Assembly: GCA_030428885.1 (NCBI GenBank)
Contig: JAUIEJ010000005.1
Location: forward strand, 1 to 64,000
Direction of reading: 5' to 3'
From: Gemmatimonadota bacterium
GTDB lineage: Bacteria > Gemmatimonadota > Gemmatimonadetes > Longimicrobiales > Gaopeijiaceae
DNA: 64,000 nt
Position numbers and translations under genes: made by a program. Below the pieces are notes generated by a model. The model saw only the letters and a list, made by a program, of their open reading frames with translations, made no database searches and was not told where the DNA came from. Positions 23,043 to 31,220 of the stretch are shown one piece after another (the first letter of the stretch is position 1; every line of letters begins with the position of its first letter).

Positions 23043-24845
23043 GTGCGGAACGACGACAGAATCCGGCGGCGAGGGCGTGGATGGCCCGCCGCCCTCCTGG
23101 CCCTCCTGGCCGGTGCGGCCGGCCCGGCTCCGGGAGCGGCCCAGGTGGCCGACTACCTGAACCACGACGACTTCACGCGGGAACTCCGATCGGTGGTGAA
23201 CGCCTCCGACGCGGCGACCCTCAGCTCCATGGCCACCTCGCCCGGCGGGCGGGACGTGTGGATGGTGGAACTGAGCCTGCCCGGCGATCTGGACCCCGAC
23301 GAACGCCCGGCGCTCCTGGTGGTCGGCACCCTGTCCGGCGACCACGTGGCCGGTAGCCACCTGGCCCTGGAGGCGATCCGGCACGTGACCGCCGCCGCCG
23401 GTTCGGCCGAAGGGCGAGCCCTCCTGTCGGAGCACACCATCTACGTCGTGCCCCGGGCGAACCCCGACGGCGCCGAGGCCATGTTCGGATCGGTGCGGTG
23501 GAACCGAAGCGTCAACGGCCGGGCGTTCGACGACGACAACGACGGTCGCACCGACGAAGACGGGCCCGACGATCTGAACGGTGACGGCATGATCACCTTC
23601 ATGCGGGTCGCCGACCCCGAGGGCGACTTCATCGTCGATCCCGACGATGCCCGGCTCATGAAGCGGGCCGACGCGGCGGCGGGGGAGGCCGGCACCCACA
23701 CCCTCTACGTCGAGGGGCGGGACGACGACGGCGACGGCTTCTACAACGAGGACGGCCCCGGTGGGGTCGACCTCGACCGCAATTTCCAGCACGTCTATCC
23801 CTACTACCAGCGCGCAGCCGGGCCCCACATGGTGAGTGAGCCCGCCTCCCGTGCCCTGGTCGACTTCGCCGTGGCCCACCGCAACATCGCCGCGGTGCTC
23901 ACCTACGGGCACTCCGACAACCTGGTGACCCCCCCGGACTCCCGGGGTCAGTTGGGTGGCATCGCGCCCTCCGACCTGTACCTCATGACGTCGGAGTCCC
24001 TCGACGGGATCTTCGACGTGGGGGTGTGGTCGTCCCGGCCCGACAACCTCCAGGGCGGCCTCGACCTCCGGGGCGCCCAGCCCGGAAGCGACAACAACCC
24101 CAACTCGGGGCGCCGCCCCGCCGAGACGGTGGACGGCGACGACATCGAGTACTTCGCCCACGTGTCGGAGCGGTATCGGGAGATCACCGGCCTGGAGTCG
24201 GTGGGCGTAAACCGGCCCGCCGAGGGAGCGTTCTTCCAGTACGGCTATTTCCAGTTCGGAGTCCCCTCGTTCGCCACCCAGGGATGGGCGCCGGCGGTGC
24301 CCGACGACGTGGAACGCGGTGCCTCCACCGACGTCCGCATGGCGGCGGCCGGAGCCGAGTTCGTGGCCTGGACCCCGGCGTCCCACCCCACCCTCGGTGA
24401 CGTGGAGGTGGGCGGGTTCGCGCCCCACGCCCTGACCAATCCCCCCGCCGAGGAGCTTCCGGCCCTGGGCGAGCGTCAGGGGGAGTTCATCATGGCTCTC
24501 ACCGGCATGCTGCCCCAGGTCCGCATCGTCGACACCGAGGTCACGGCCCACGGCGGCGGCATCTTCACCGTCGAGGCGGTGGTGGAGAACACGGGCTACT
24601 TCCCGTCGTCCATGCGGCACGGCGTCGTGGCCCGCTCGGTGGATCCGGTCCTCGTCCAGATCGGCGTGGACCCCGAGGCCATCGTCACGGGAGACGCCAA
24701 GTCGGGCACCGTGAGTCAACTCGAGGGGTCGGGCAATCGCGCGCGCTTCACCTGGGTGATCCGGGGCAACGACGGCCAGTCCGTCGAGATCCGGGCCCGA
24801 GCCCAGAAAGGCGGCCTGCACACCATGACCGTGACCCTGAGGTAG
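23043..24845 (+). CDS. M14 carboxypeptidase-like protein with degenerate catalytic site
   Basis: 600 residues from GTG 23043, six bases after GAGGAG; the 475 leading codons of the track ORF are shadow. A signal peptide (GWPAALLALLAGAAGPAPGA) exports it. M14 fold markers are GTLSGDHVAGSHLALEAI, IYVVPRANPDGAEAMF and VDLDRNF. The zinc motif HxxE reads S98-G-D-H101, and the catalytic Glu segment reads FGVPSFATQGW, so the usual ligands and catalytic Glu look absent. Acidic Ca-binding-like inserts (DDDNDGRTDEDGPDDLNGDG) are shared with the active paralogue four bases downstream. It is probably a pseudopeptidase, binding partner or altered enzyme. The C-terminal ~110 residues form a beta domain. Confidence 0.82.
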   Translation: MRNDDRIRRRGRGWPAALLALLAGAAGPAPGAAQVADYLNHDDFTRELRSVVNASDAATLSSMATSPGGRDVWMVELSLPGDLDPDERPALLVVGTLSGDHVAGSHLALEAIRHVTAAAGSAEGRALLSEHTIYVVPRANPDGAEAMFGSVRWNRSVNGRAFDDDNDGRTDEDGPDDLNGDGMITFMRVADPEGDFIVDPDDARLMKRADAAAGEAGTHTLYVEGRDDDGDGFYNEDGPGGVDLDRNFQHVYPYYQRAAGPHMVSEPASRALVDFAVAHRNIAAVLTYGHSDNLVTPPDSRGQLGGIAPSDLYLMTSESLDGIFDVGVWSSRPDNLQGGLDLRGAQPGSDNNPNSGRRPAETVDGDDIEYFAHVSERYREITGLESVGVNRPAEGAFFQYGYFQFGVPSFATQGWAPAVPDDVERGASTDVRMAAAGAEFVAWTPASHPTLGDVEVGGFAPHALTNPPAEELPALGERQGEFIMALTGMLPQVRIVDTEVTAHGGGIFTVEAVVENTGYFPSSMRHGVVARSVDPVLVQIGVDPEAIVTGDAKSGTVSQLEGSGNRARFTWVIRGNDGQSVEIRARAQKGGLHTMTVTLR

Positions 24846-24849
24846 AGCG

Positions 24850-26637
24850 ATGAAGAACCGCAATTCGAGAGCGACGATTGCCCTCGCGGTCGCCATCGCG
24901 GCCGCCGGCGCCCTGCCCGGTTCCCTCCGGGCCCAGGATCAGATGACCGGTGGGGGCTCGGATCCCGAGCACACCCTGGACATGACGTGGGACCGCTGGC
25001 TGGATCACGAGGAGATCGGCGAGCGCATGGAGCTCATGGCCGATACGTGGCCCGAGTTCCTCAGCCTGGGATCCCTGGGCGACAGCTACGGCGGTCGTGA
25101 GCTGTGGGTCATGACCATCAACAACCCCGCCACGGGACCGGCCGAGGACAAGGCCGCCATGTGGATCGAGGCCAACATCCACGGCAACGAGATCCAGGGG
25201 GCCGAGGTGGCCCTCTACACGATCTGGTACCTGATGGAGAACTACGACCGCATTCCCGACATCCAGCGGATGGTCGACGAGCGGGTGTTCTACATCGTGC
25301 CCACCATCAACCCCGACGGGCGGGACTACTTCCTGCACAGTGCGGGCTCAGGCGCCCGGACCGGCCACGTGCCCGTGGACTCCGACGGCGACGGTCTGTT
25401 CGACGAGGACGGGCCGAACGACCTCAATCAGAACGGCGTCATCGAGCAGATCCGGAAGTACGTTCCGGGCCAGGGCACCCATCGTCTCGATCCGGAAGAC
25501 GACCGCTTTCTGGTTCCCGTGGGACCCGGAGAGACGGGAGACTGGATCTTCCTGGGGTCCGAGGGGATCGACGACGACGGCGACGGCCGCATCAACGAGG
25601 ATCCGGTGGGCGGCTACGACCCGAACCGGAACTGGGGATCGGACTGGCAGCCCAACTACATCCAGGGCGGGTCCATGAACTACCCGTTCGAACTGCCCGA
25701 GTCCCGGGCCATCAACGACTTCATGATGGCCCACCCCCACATCTCCGGGGTGCAGTCGTTCCACAACTCCGGAGGCATGATCCTCCGGGGGCCCGGTGCG
25801 GCGTGGCAGGGGACCTACCCCCAGGACGACATCCGGGTGTACGACGAGTTGGGAGAGCAGGGCGAGCGCATGCTGCCCTACTACAACTACTACGTGATCT
25901 GGCGGGGGCTCTACACGGTCCACGGCGGGTCCATCGACTGGCAGAACGACGGCCTGGGCATCGTGTCGTTCTCCAACGAACTCTGGAACGGCGGGCAGTA
26001 CTTCAACAGCCCGCTCCTCCAGGCCCAGCAGGGCGACCCGGATTCTCCCATCTCCGGGCAGAACAGCCGCTACTTCTTCGACGACTTCCTGGAGTTCGGC
26101 GACGAGTACGTCGACTGGGCACCCTTCGACCATCCGGTGTACGGCGAGGTCGAGATGGGGGGCTGGAAGAAGCTCTCCGGGCGGGTGAACCCGCGCTTCA
26201 TGAGCATGGAGCTCTTCCATCGCAACATGGCCTTCACCCTCTGGCACGCCGACCAGATGCCCCTCATGCGCATGGGGCAGGCCGAGGTGGAGCGGGTGCA
26301 GGGCGACGTGTGGCGGGTGCGAGTGCCCATCACCAACGAGCGCCTGATCCCCACCATCACGGTGCGGGCCCGGGAGAACCACGTGGTGCGGCCCGACCTC
26401 ATCACGGTGGATGGGGGCGTGGACATCATCAACGCGGGCTGGGTGCAGAACGTGCACGTGCCCGGGCCGGTGGACCGCATCGAGCAGGAGGAACTCGACC
26501 GCATCATGGTCCGGAGCGGTCACCCCGGTCGGACCACCCGGGTGCTGGAGTACCTGGTCCGGGGGTCGGGGAGCTTCACCGTGACCTACGACTCGGTGAA
26601 GGGCGGAACGGTGAGCACCACCGTCCAGCTCCGCTAG
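24850..26637 (+). CDS. M14 family zinc carboxypeptidase, exported
   Basis: 595 residues with a signal peptide (ALAVAIAAAGALPGSLRAQ). The M14 site is intact: NIHGNEIQGAE (His111, Glu114), third ligand His305 in QSFHNSGG, Arg260 in DPNRNWG, and catalytic Glu377 in IVSFSNELW. Acidic DxDxDG loops at DSDGDGLFDEDGPNDLNQNG and DDDGDGRINED look calcium-binding. A C-terminal beta domain (~480-595) follows. It cleaves C-terminal residues from peptides in the periplasm or outside the cell; specificity is unknown. It is translated four bases after its degenerate paralogue, implying a matched pair, and a strong hairpin follows at 26667. Confidence 0.9.
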   Translation: MKNRNSRATIALAVAIAAAGALPGSLRAQDQMTGGGSDPEHTLDMTWDRWLDHEEIGERMELMADTWPEFLSLGSLGDSYGGRELWVMTINNPATGPAEDKAAMWIEANIHGNEIQGAEVALYTIWYLMENYDRIPDIQRMVDERVFYIVPTINPDGRDYFLHSAGSGARTGHVPVDSDGDGLFDEDGPNDLNQNGVIEQIRKYVPGQGTHRLDPEDDRFLVPVGPGETGDWIFLGSEGIDDDGDGRINEDPVGGYDPNRNWGSDWQPNYIQGGSMNYPFELPESRAINDFMMAHPHISGVQSFHNSGGMILRGPGAAWQGTYPQDDIRVYDELGEQGERMLPYYNYYVIWRGLYTVHGGSIDWQNDGLGIVSFSNELWNGGQYFNSPLLQAQQGDPDSPISGQNSRYFFDDFLEFGDEYVDWAPFDHPVYGEVEMGGWKKLSGRVNPRFMSMELFHRNMAFTLWHADQMPLMRMGQAEVERVQGDVWRVRVPITNERLIPTITVRARENHVVRPDLITVDGGVDIINAGWVQNVHVPGPVDRIEQEELDRIMVRSGHPGRTTRVLEYLVRGSGSFTVTYDSVKGGTVSTTVQLR

Positions 26638-26666
26638 CGTCGGAGCCCTCCCTCGGGGAGGTCACG

Positions 26667-26698
26667 GGCGGGCGTCGGGAGCGATCCCGGCGCCCGCC
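26667..26698. terminator. Bidirectional hairpin terminator
   Basis: GGCGGGCGTCGGGA-GCGA-TCCCGGCGCCCGCC gives a 14-bp stem with a 4-base loop and one G-U wobble. It lies between convergent ends of the M14 gene (26637) and the exported protein gene (26713). A short T-rich run (TCGTGTTT) follows on the plus strand. Architecture matches the hairpin at 2787-2820. Confidence 0.7.
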
Positions 26699-26712
26699 TC
26701 GTGTTTGGGGGG

Positions 26713-27135
26713 TCAGGGCGCGGAGGCGCCCGATTCCTTCCTCCGGCCGGTGAAGGTGCCCGATCCGTAGTCGCCGAAGTCCACGGTGCCCTCCACCAGG
26801 GCTCCGTCCTTCACGGTGGCCTGATAGGTGATCTGGAAGTCTCCGGTGTCCATGGCCACCACGGCCACGAACCGCACCGCGGCGCCCTCGATGGTGCCGG
26901 CCAGATCGCCCACCGCCATGGTGCTGGCGATGGTCCCGGTGAGTTCGTTGCCGTCCTGGGCGAACTCCACGTCCCGGGTGCCCGTGCCGTTGGGGGACTC
27001 CACGGTGAGCACCCACGCGCCGGTGAGGTCGGCGGCGGGGGGCTCGGGGTCCTGGGCCGTGGCGGGCGCGGCCACGGCCACCGTGGCCAGCAGGGAGAAG
27101 AGGGCGGGGCGGAAGATTCGGAGCGTGCGATTCAT
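26713..27135 (-). CDS. Small exported protein of unknown function
   Basis: 140 residues with a signal peptide (ALFSLLATVAVAAPATAQ). The mature ~110 residues are beta-rich: LTGAWVLTVESPNGTGTRDV, FAQDGNELTGTIASTM, DFQITYQATVKDGALVEGTV and a GSGTFTGRRK end, reading like a small lipocalin-type or avidin-type barrel of repeated antiparallel strands. No catalytic motif or cysteine is visible. It is divergent from the Ig-like protein at 27298 and convergent with the M14 pair, separated by a hairpin. I do not recognise a named family beyond this fold impression. Confidence 0.7.
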   Translation of the reverse strand: MNRTLRIFRPALFSLLATVAVAAPATAQDPEPPAADLTGAWVLTVESPNGTGTRDVEFAQDGNELTGTIASTMAVGDLAGTIEGAAVRFVAVVAMDTGDFQITYQATVKDGALVEGTVDFGDYGSGTFTGRRKESGASAP

Positions 27136-27297
27136 GGGTGCCTGCGTCCGGCAGAGGAGTGCGATGGATGCTTCCGAATACTGGGTGCCCGGGGGGATCG
27201 GTTCCAGGGGCGTGATCGCTTTCGGCGCCGTTTCCGGCGTCTGGGGTGAGGGCCGCCGGAGGGACCGGCGGTTCGATCTCTGGCCGGAGCCGTTCCC

Positions 27298-29835
27298 ATG
27301 TCGTCCTCATCGTTTCGCCGCCGCATCGCCGTGGTCGCCGCCGTCCTGGCCCTCGGGGCCTGCGGCGACGACGGCACCAAGCCCCAACCCCTCACGCTCA
27401 CGCTGTCGTCGAGTTCGGTGACGGTGGAGGAACTCGAGACCGTCCAGTTGTCGGCCGATCTCGGCGGGCCCTCCGGGGCCACCGTATCGTGGACGTCGTC
27501 GAATGACGACGTGGCCACCGTGGACGCCCAGGGTCGGGTGACGGGCGTGGCCGCCGGGTCGGCCACGGTGACGGTCACGGCCGCCGTCGATGGGCAGTCG
27601 GCCCAGGGCAGCGCCGCGGTAAGCGTGACCCCCTTGCCGTTGGCCGTGGCCATCACGGGATTCGTCGACGGCGCGGGCCCCGTGCCGGCCGACAACCTGG
27701 GGCTCGGGGTCTCGGCCCAGGTGACGTACGACGTGCCGGCCAACTTCGAGGGATTCGTCGAGATCGTGGCCGGCGACGAGGTGCTGGGCCGGATCGACGT
27801 GCCCGGGGGCGCAGTGGGGGGGGCGTCGCTCGCCTCCGAGGTGGTGGTCACGGCGATCCGGGGAGGTCGGGCCGATGTGCCGATCAGTGTCGCCGCCGTC
27901 GGCGACGGAGCGATCCAGCCGCTGGTGGCCAACGACGTCGCGACCGCACTTCGGGCCCGCATCGGGGGCATGAACGGAGGCGCGGTGGAGAGCCCGACGA
28001 CGACCGGGGTCTTCCGGATCCCGCGCGGACTCGCCATCACCTCGGTCGAGGCGTCCCGCTCAGCCGTCGGTCCTGCGGGGAACACGTGGATCGGCGGACC
28101 GTCGCGCCTGGTCGTCCTCAACGGGCAGATCGTCGACTTCAGCGCGGTCCCCGCCGACCTCTCGGGCGAGGTGACCGTCACGGTCCTGAAGGACGCGGAG
28201 GCCACCATGCTGTACGGAGCCGCGGCCGCCAACGGCGCCGTGCAGATCACCCTCCTTGACGAGCTGAACGGGCAGGAGGGCCGGTTCACCTTCGGCCCGG
28301 AGGCGACGTGGGACGGTGACGACGGGACGATCCCCGTGCTGAACGCCACCGACCTGGGCTCGGCTCGTTTCGGCCTTTCGACGGGCTTCCGTTGGGACGC
28401 GGCCGCGTCTGCGTTCGCCGAGCCCGCATTCCCCGCCCAGGTCTGGTTCCAGCCCGGGGCCATCCTGCCGCAGCTGGAGGAGCGGTTCGGCTTCGGGGCG
28501 GAGAGCTTCGTGGACGGCGGCGTGGGAGGCGTCCAGCTCGAGTTGCGAGCGGGCACCACTCCGGATCTGGAGTTCGGCCCGATCCAGGAGTTCGACGACG
28601 TCTACCTCGCGTTCGCGGCGGGGTGGCTGCTGGGGGTCGACGTCACCGACGACCTCGACAACTTCAAGCGGTGGGTGTTCTCCAGTCAGGGGACTCCGGT
28701 CCAGATTGCCGTCGACCCGTTGGCCCCGTACGCCACCGTCTTCGCCACGGGGCCGAACTTCACGGCGCCCGGAGCGATCAATCCCCAGTCGCTCTTCTTT
28801 GGCTGGAGCGCCACCGACCCCGATCCCGGGTCGGGCATCGACCCGGACGGCTACCGCATCTCGTTCGAATGGTCGTCGCCGTCGGGGAGTGACTGCCTGA
28901 TCGGCTTCGGCACCGAGTGCGCCCCGGTGCAGGCTCCCCCGGGGGCGCAGGACGGATGGTCACCGGACGACGTACCGGGAATCAGCGCCGAGTTCCGCCT
29001 GGGGGTGGGCGCCAGCGATTTCGCCACGAACCTGGGCGATCTGACCTACGCCGACTGGGTGCTCGACGCGGTGCCCGTCCAGGGCACGGGGACGCCGGTG
29101 GTGGGCGCGCCCTCCGATGGTGACATGCCGATCTCCGGAGTCCTGCTGGTCGACGATCTGGAACTCTTGTTCACCGCCGTCGTCACCCAGTACTCCATGG
29201 GTGCCGACGTACCCATCTACCCCATGTACCTCGCCTCGCAGAAGGTGGGCACCCTCTTCGACGGCATTTTCCACACGACGGCCGAGATGGTGTACATGCC
29301 CCATCTGGTGAGTCTGGAGACCACCGATGCGACCTCCCACCAGCCCACCGGCACCATCTATCCCCTGTCGGCGGTGACGGTGGTGGGCGGCGACCATGCC
29401 GGCCACACGGCCACCGTGTCCACCACCGCGCCCGGTGTGACGCCTCGAGGCACGCCCTTCAGCATGGACCGCTTCGCCTTCCGCACGGGCCCGGGCACGA
29501 TCTGCAACCCGATCCCGTCCAACGGGGCGAACTGCAACGGCACCCCCACCTCCGTCGATGTCGTGGTGGAGGCCTTCACCTCGGGGCAGTTCGAAATCAC
29601 CGAGGTGATGCTGGTGGGCACGCAGTCCGACCCGGGCAATCCCATCGGCCTCGCGAACTGGACCGATCTCGTGGTCGTGGACCGGGGCAGCTTCCGGGAG
29701 GGCACGGCCACCTTCACCCTCGACGCGGCCGCCCTCCAACTGGCCGACGGATTCCTGGACTTCTGGGCCATCGGCAGGGACCCCGACGGCGGCGGGATCC
29801 TCGCCCAGAAAGTGCGCTACACCGTGGAGTTCTGA
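27298..29835 (+). CDS. Large lipoprotein with bacterial Ig-like (BIG2) domain
   Basis: 845 residues; the signal RIAVVAAVLALGACGDDG has a lipobox with lipid Cys. Residues ~30-115 are a BIG2 Ig-like domain (LTLSSSSVTVEELETVQLSA, ATVSWTSSNDDVATVD, GRVTGVAAGSATVTVTA). The remaining ~730 residues are beta-rich with Gly/Ala/Asp-rich strands and several cysteines (DCLIGFGTEC, TICNPIP...ANCNG), perhaps further Ig-like or beta-sandwich units. No enzyme motif is evident; a cell-surface adhesion or structural role is typical for BIG2 proteins. Its 3' end overlaps the convergent 29817 gene by 19 bases. Confidence 0.8.
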   Translation: MSSSSFRRRIAVVAAVLALGACGDDGTKPQPLTLTLSSSSVTVEELETVQLSADLGGPSGATVSWTSSNDDVATVDAQGRVTGVAAGSATVTVTAAVDGQSAQGSAAVSVTPLPLAVAITGFVDGAGPVPADNLGLGVSAQVTYDVPANFEGFVEIVAGDEVLGRIDVPGGAVGGASLASEVVVTAIRGGRADVPISVAAVGDGAIQPLVANDVATALRARIGGMNGGAVESPTTTGVFRIPRGLAITSVEASRSAVGPAGNTWIGGPSRLVVLNGQIVDFSAVPADLSGEVTVTVLKDAEATMLYGAAAANGAVQITLLDELNGQEGRFTFGPEATWDGDDGTIPVLNATDLGSARFGLSTGFRWDAAASAFAEPAFPAQVWFQPGAILPQLEERFGFGAESFVDGGVGGVQLELRAGTTPDLEFGPIQEFDDVYLAFAAGWLLGVDVTDDLDNFKRWVFSSQGTPVQIAVDPLAPYATVFATGPNFTAPGAINPQSLFFGWSATDPDPGSGIDPDGYRISFEWSSPSGSDCLIGFGTECAPVQAPPGAQDGWSPDDVPGISAEFRLGVGASDFATNLGDLTYADWVLDAVPVQGTGTPVVGAPSDGDMPISGVLLVDDLELLFTAVVTQYSMGADVPIYPMYLASQKVGTLFDGIFHTTAEMVYMPHLVSLETTDATSHQPTGTIYPLSAVTVVGGDHAGHTATVSTTAPGVTPRGTPFSMDRFAFRTGPGTICNPIPSNGANCNGTPTSVDVVVEAFTSGQFEITEVMLVGTQSDPGNPIGLANWTDLVVVDRGSFREGTATFTLDAAALQLADGFLDFWAIGRDPDGGGILAQKVRYTVEF

Positions 29836-30602
29836 TCGCCCGGGGCGGGGCCGGGGGGCAACGTCCCTCCGGTCCCGCCGCCCTCGGCGGCCACCCGCAG
29901 TTGCTCTTCCAGCGAGTCCAGGAGCTGGCGCAAACGGCGGCCCCGCTTCCGAACCGCGGCGGTGAAGGCCGCCCGGGCGATGAGGTAGCTCCCGCCGATG
30001 ACCGCCGTGGGAAACACCACCGCCACGGCCGCCGACCCCAGGATGCCCGCCAGGGCGCCCCCCAGTCCCATCCCGACGCCGCCCCCCACGCCTCCCATGA
30101 TCCCGCCGAAGAGGGCGCCGGCCAGCCCACCGTAGCGCTCCTCGATGCGGATCAGGGTCTGTCCCGGTTGAACCGTGACGATGACCTGCAGCGTGCGGGG
30201 GTTCTGGGGGTTCTGGGAGTGCCAGGTCAGGGCCCGCCCCACCTGGCTCGCGTGGCCCGGGCTGTCGGCGGCGATCTGGATCGCCGGCACGAGTTGGGCG
30301 AACACCGATTCGGGCGCCTCGAAGGAGAGGGTACGCTCCAGGACCACCCGCGTCGGGGCGCCGGCCAGCTTCGGGCCCCATCCCTCCAGGGGACCGGTGT
30401 CGGTGTCCAGTTCCTCGGCGGCCCGGCGCAGGAGGCCGGGGTCGATGCCCGCCTCCAGGGCCACGTCTTCGAGCTCGGCCAGGGTCAGCCCCGAGGGATC
30501 GGGCGACGACGCCCGGGACTTCTGCAGCTCGGTGGCCCGCTTCAGGAGGCGGCTCACCTCGTCTTCGTTGTATCGCCGCGGACCCGCCGGCAGGTCGGTC
30601 AC
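29817..30602 (-). CDS. Conserved membrane-associated protein, Gly-zipper hairpin
   Basis: 261 residues, GTG start preceded by GGGGGACTCC. The N-terminus (RRYNEDEVSRLLKRATELQ) is a short charged helix like SHOCT-type oligomerisation segments, followed by TLAELEDVALEAGIDPGLLR. A middle beta domain (~80-150) precedes a glycine-rich double membrane helix, FGGIMGGVGGGVGMGLGGAL then VFPTAVIGGSYLIARAAF, and a basic helical tail. The GxxxG pattern suggests tight helix packing or pore-like insertion. Function is unknown. It overlaps the BIG2 gene tail by 19 bases and lies 10 bases upstream (minus strand) of no other coupled gene. Confidence 0.7.
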   Translation of the reverse strand: MTDLPAGPRRYNEDEVSRLLKRATELQKSRASSPDPSGLTLAELEDVALEAGIDPGLLRRAAEELDTDTGPLEGWGPKLAGAPTRVVLERTLSFEAPESVFAQLVPAIQIAADSPGHASQVGRALTWHSQNPQNPRTLQVIVTVQPGQTLIRIEERYGGLAGALFGGIMGGVGGGVGMGLGGALAGILGSAAVAVVFPTAVIGGSYLIARAAFTAAVRKRGRRLRQLLDSLEEQLRVAAEGGGTGGTLPPGPAPGDQNSTV

Positions 30603-30612
30603 GGAGTCCCCC

Positions 30613-31107
30613 TCACCCCACGGTGGCCCAGCACTCGATCTCCACCCGCGCCCCCAGGGCGAGGCCGTCGGCCCCCAGGGCGCTCCGGGCCGGCTTCGGG
30701 CCCGGGAAGTACTCCACGTAGACCTCGTTCAGCGCGGGCCACTCGGCCATGTCGTCGACCATGGCCGTGCACTTCACCACCCGGTCCAGCGACGAGCCGT
30801 AGCGCTCCAGAACGGCCTTGATGTTCTCCATGGTCTGGCGCGTCTCGGCCTGGATTCCGCCCTCCACCAGGGTCGTGGTGCCCGGGAGAGTGCCGATCTG
30901 GCCCGAGAGGTAGAGCATGTCGCCCACCCGCACGGCCTCGCTGAAGGGGAGTCCCAGGGACTGCTGTTCGGGGGTGGCGAGGAACTCCACCTCCGGCGCG
31001 GCGTCTCCGGCCTGGGAGGCCGTCTCGGCGGGAGGCACCTCCACGGGTCGGCAGCCGACGACGGCCCACAGGGCGCCGGCCAGGGCGAGGGCACGGAAGC
31101 GGGGCAT
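30613..31107 (-). CDS. Exported RidA-family lipoprotein
   Basis: 164 residues from ATG 31107. The N-terminus LALAGALWAVVGCRPVEV is a lipoprotein signal with lipobox VVGC and lipid Cys19; a ~25-residue linker leads into a RidA domain (EAVRVGDMLYLSGQIGTLPG, VVKCTAMVDDMAEWPALNEV, PARSALGADGLALGARVEIE). The substrate-binding Arg is kept (Arg141). RidA proteins are normally cytoplasmic deaminases, so an envelope-anchored version is unusual and its substrate is unknown. It starts divergently from the patatin gene at 31221 and ends 10 bases before the 29817 gene start, so those two are probably co-transcribed. Confidence 0.85.
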   Translation of the reverse strand: MPRFRALALAGALWAVVGCRPVEVPPAETASQAGDAAPEVEFLATPEQQSLGLPFSEAVRVGDMLYLSGQIGTLPGTTTLVEGGIQAETRQTMENIKAVLERYGSSLDRVVKCTAMVDDMAEWPALNEVYVEYFPGPKPARSALGADGLALGARVEIECWATVG

Positions 31108-31220
31108 GGGTCTCTCCGGAGGGAGGGGGACGGGCGGGGCGACGACGGCCAACCTGCCACGTGCGGGCCGCCGCCGCATCCCCCCTGGATCGGTGGAGGG
31201 GGCCAGGCTAGCGTGCAGGC

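Noticed and set aside
21648-24896. 1082-aa minus-strand ORF as one protein
   Set aside because: Only the ankyrin part from 22844 is protein-like; the rest is His/Gly/Val-rich antisense of the M14 gene.
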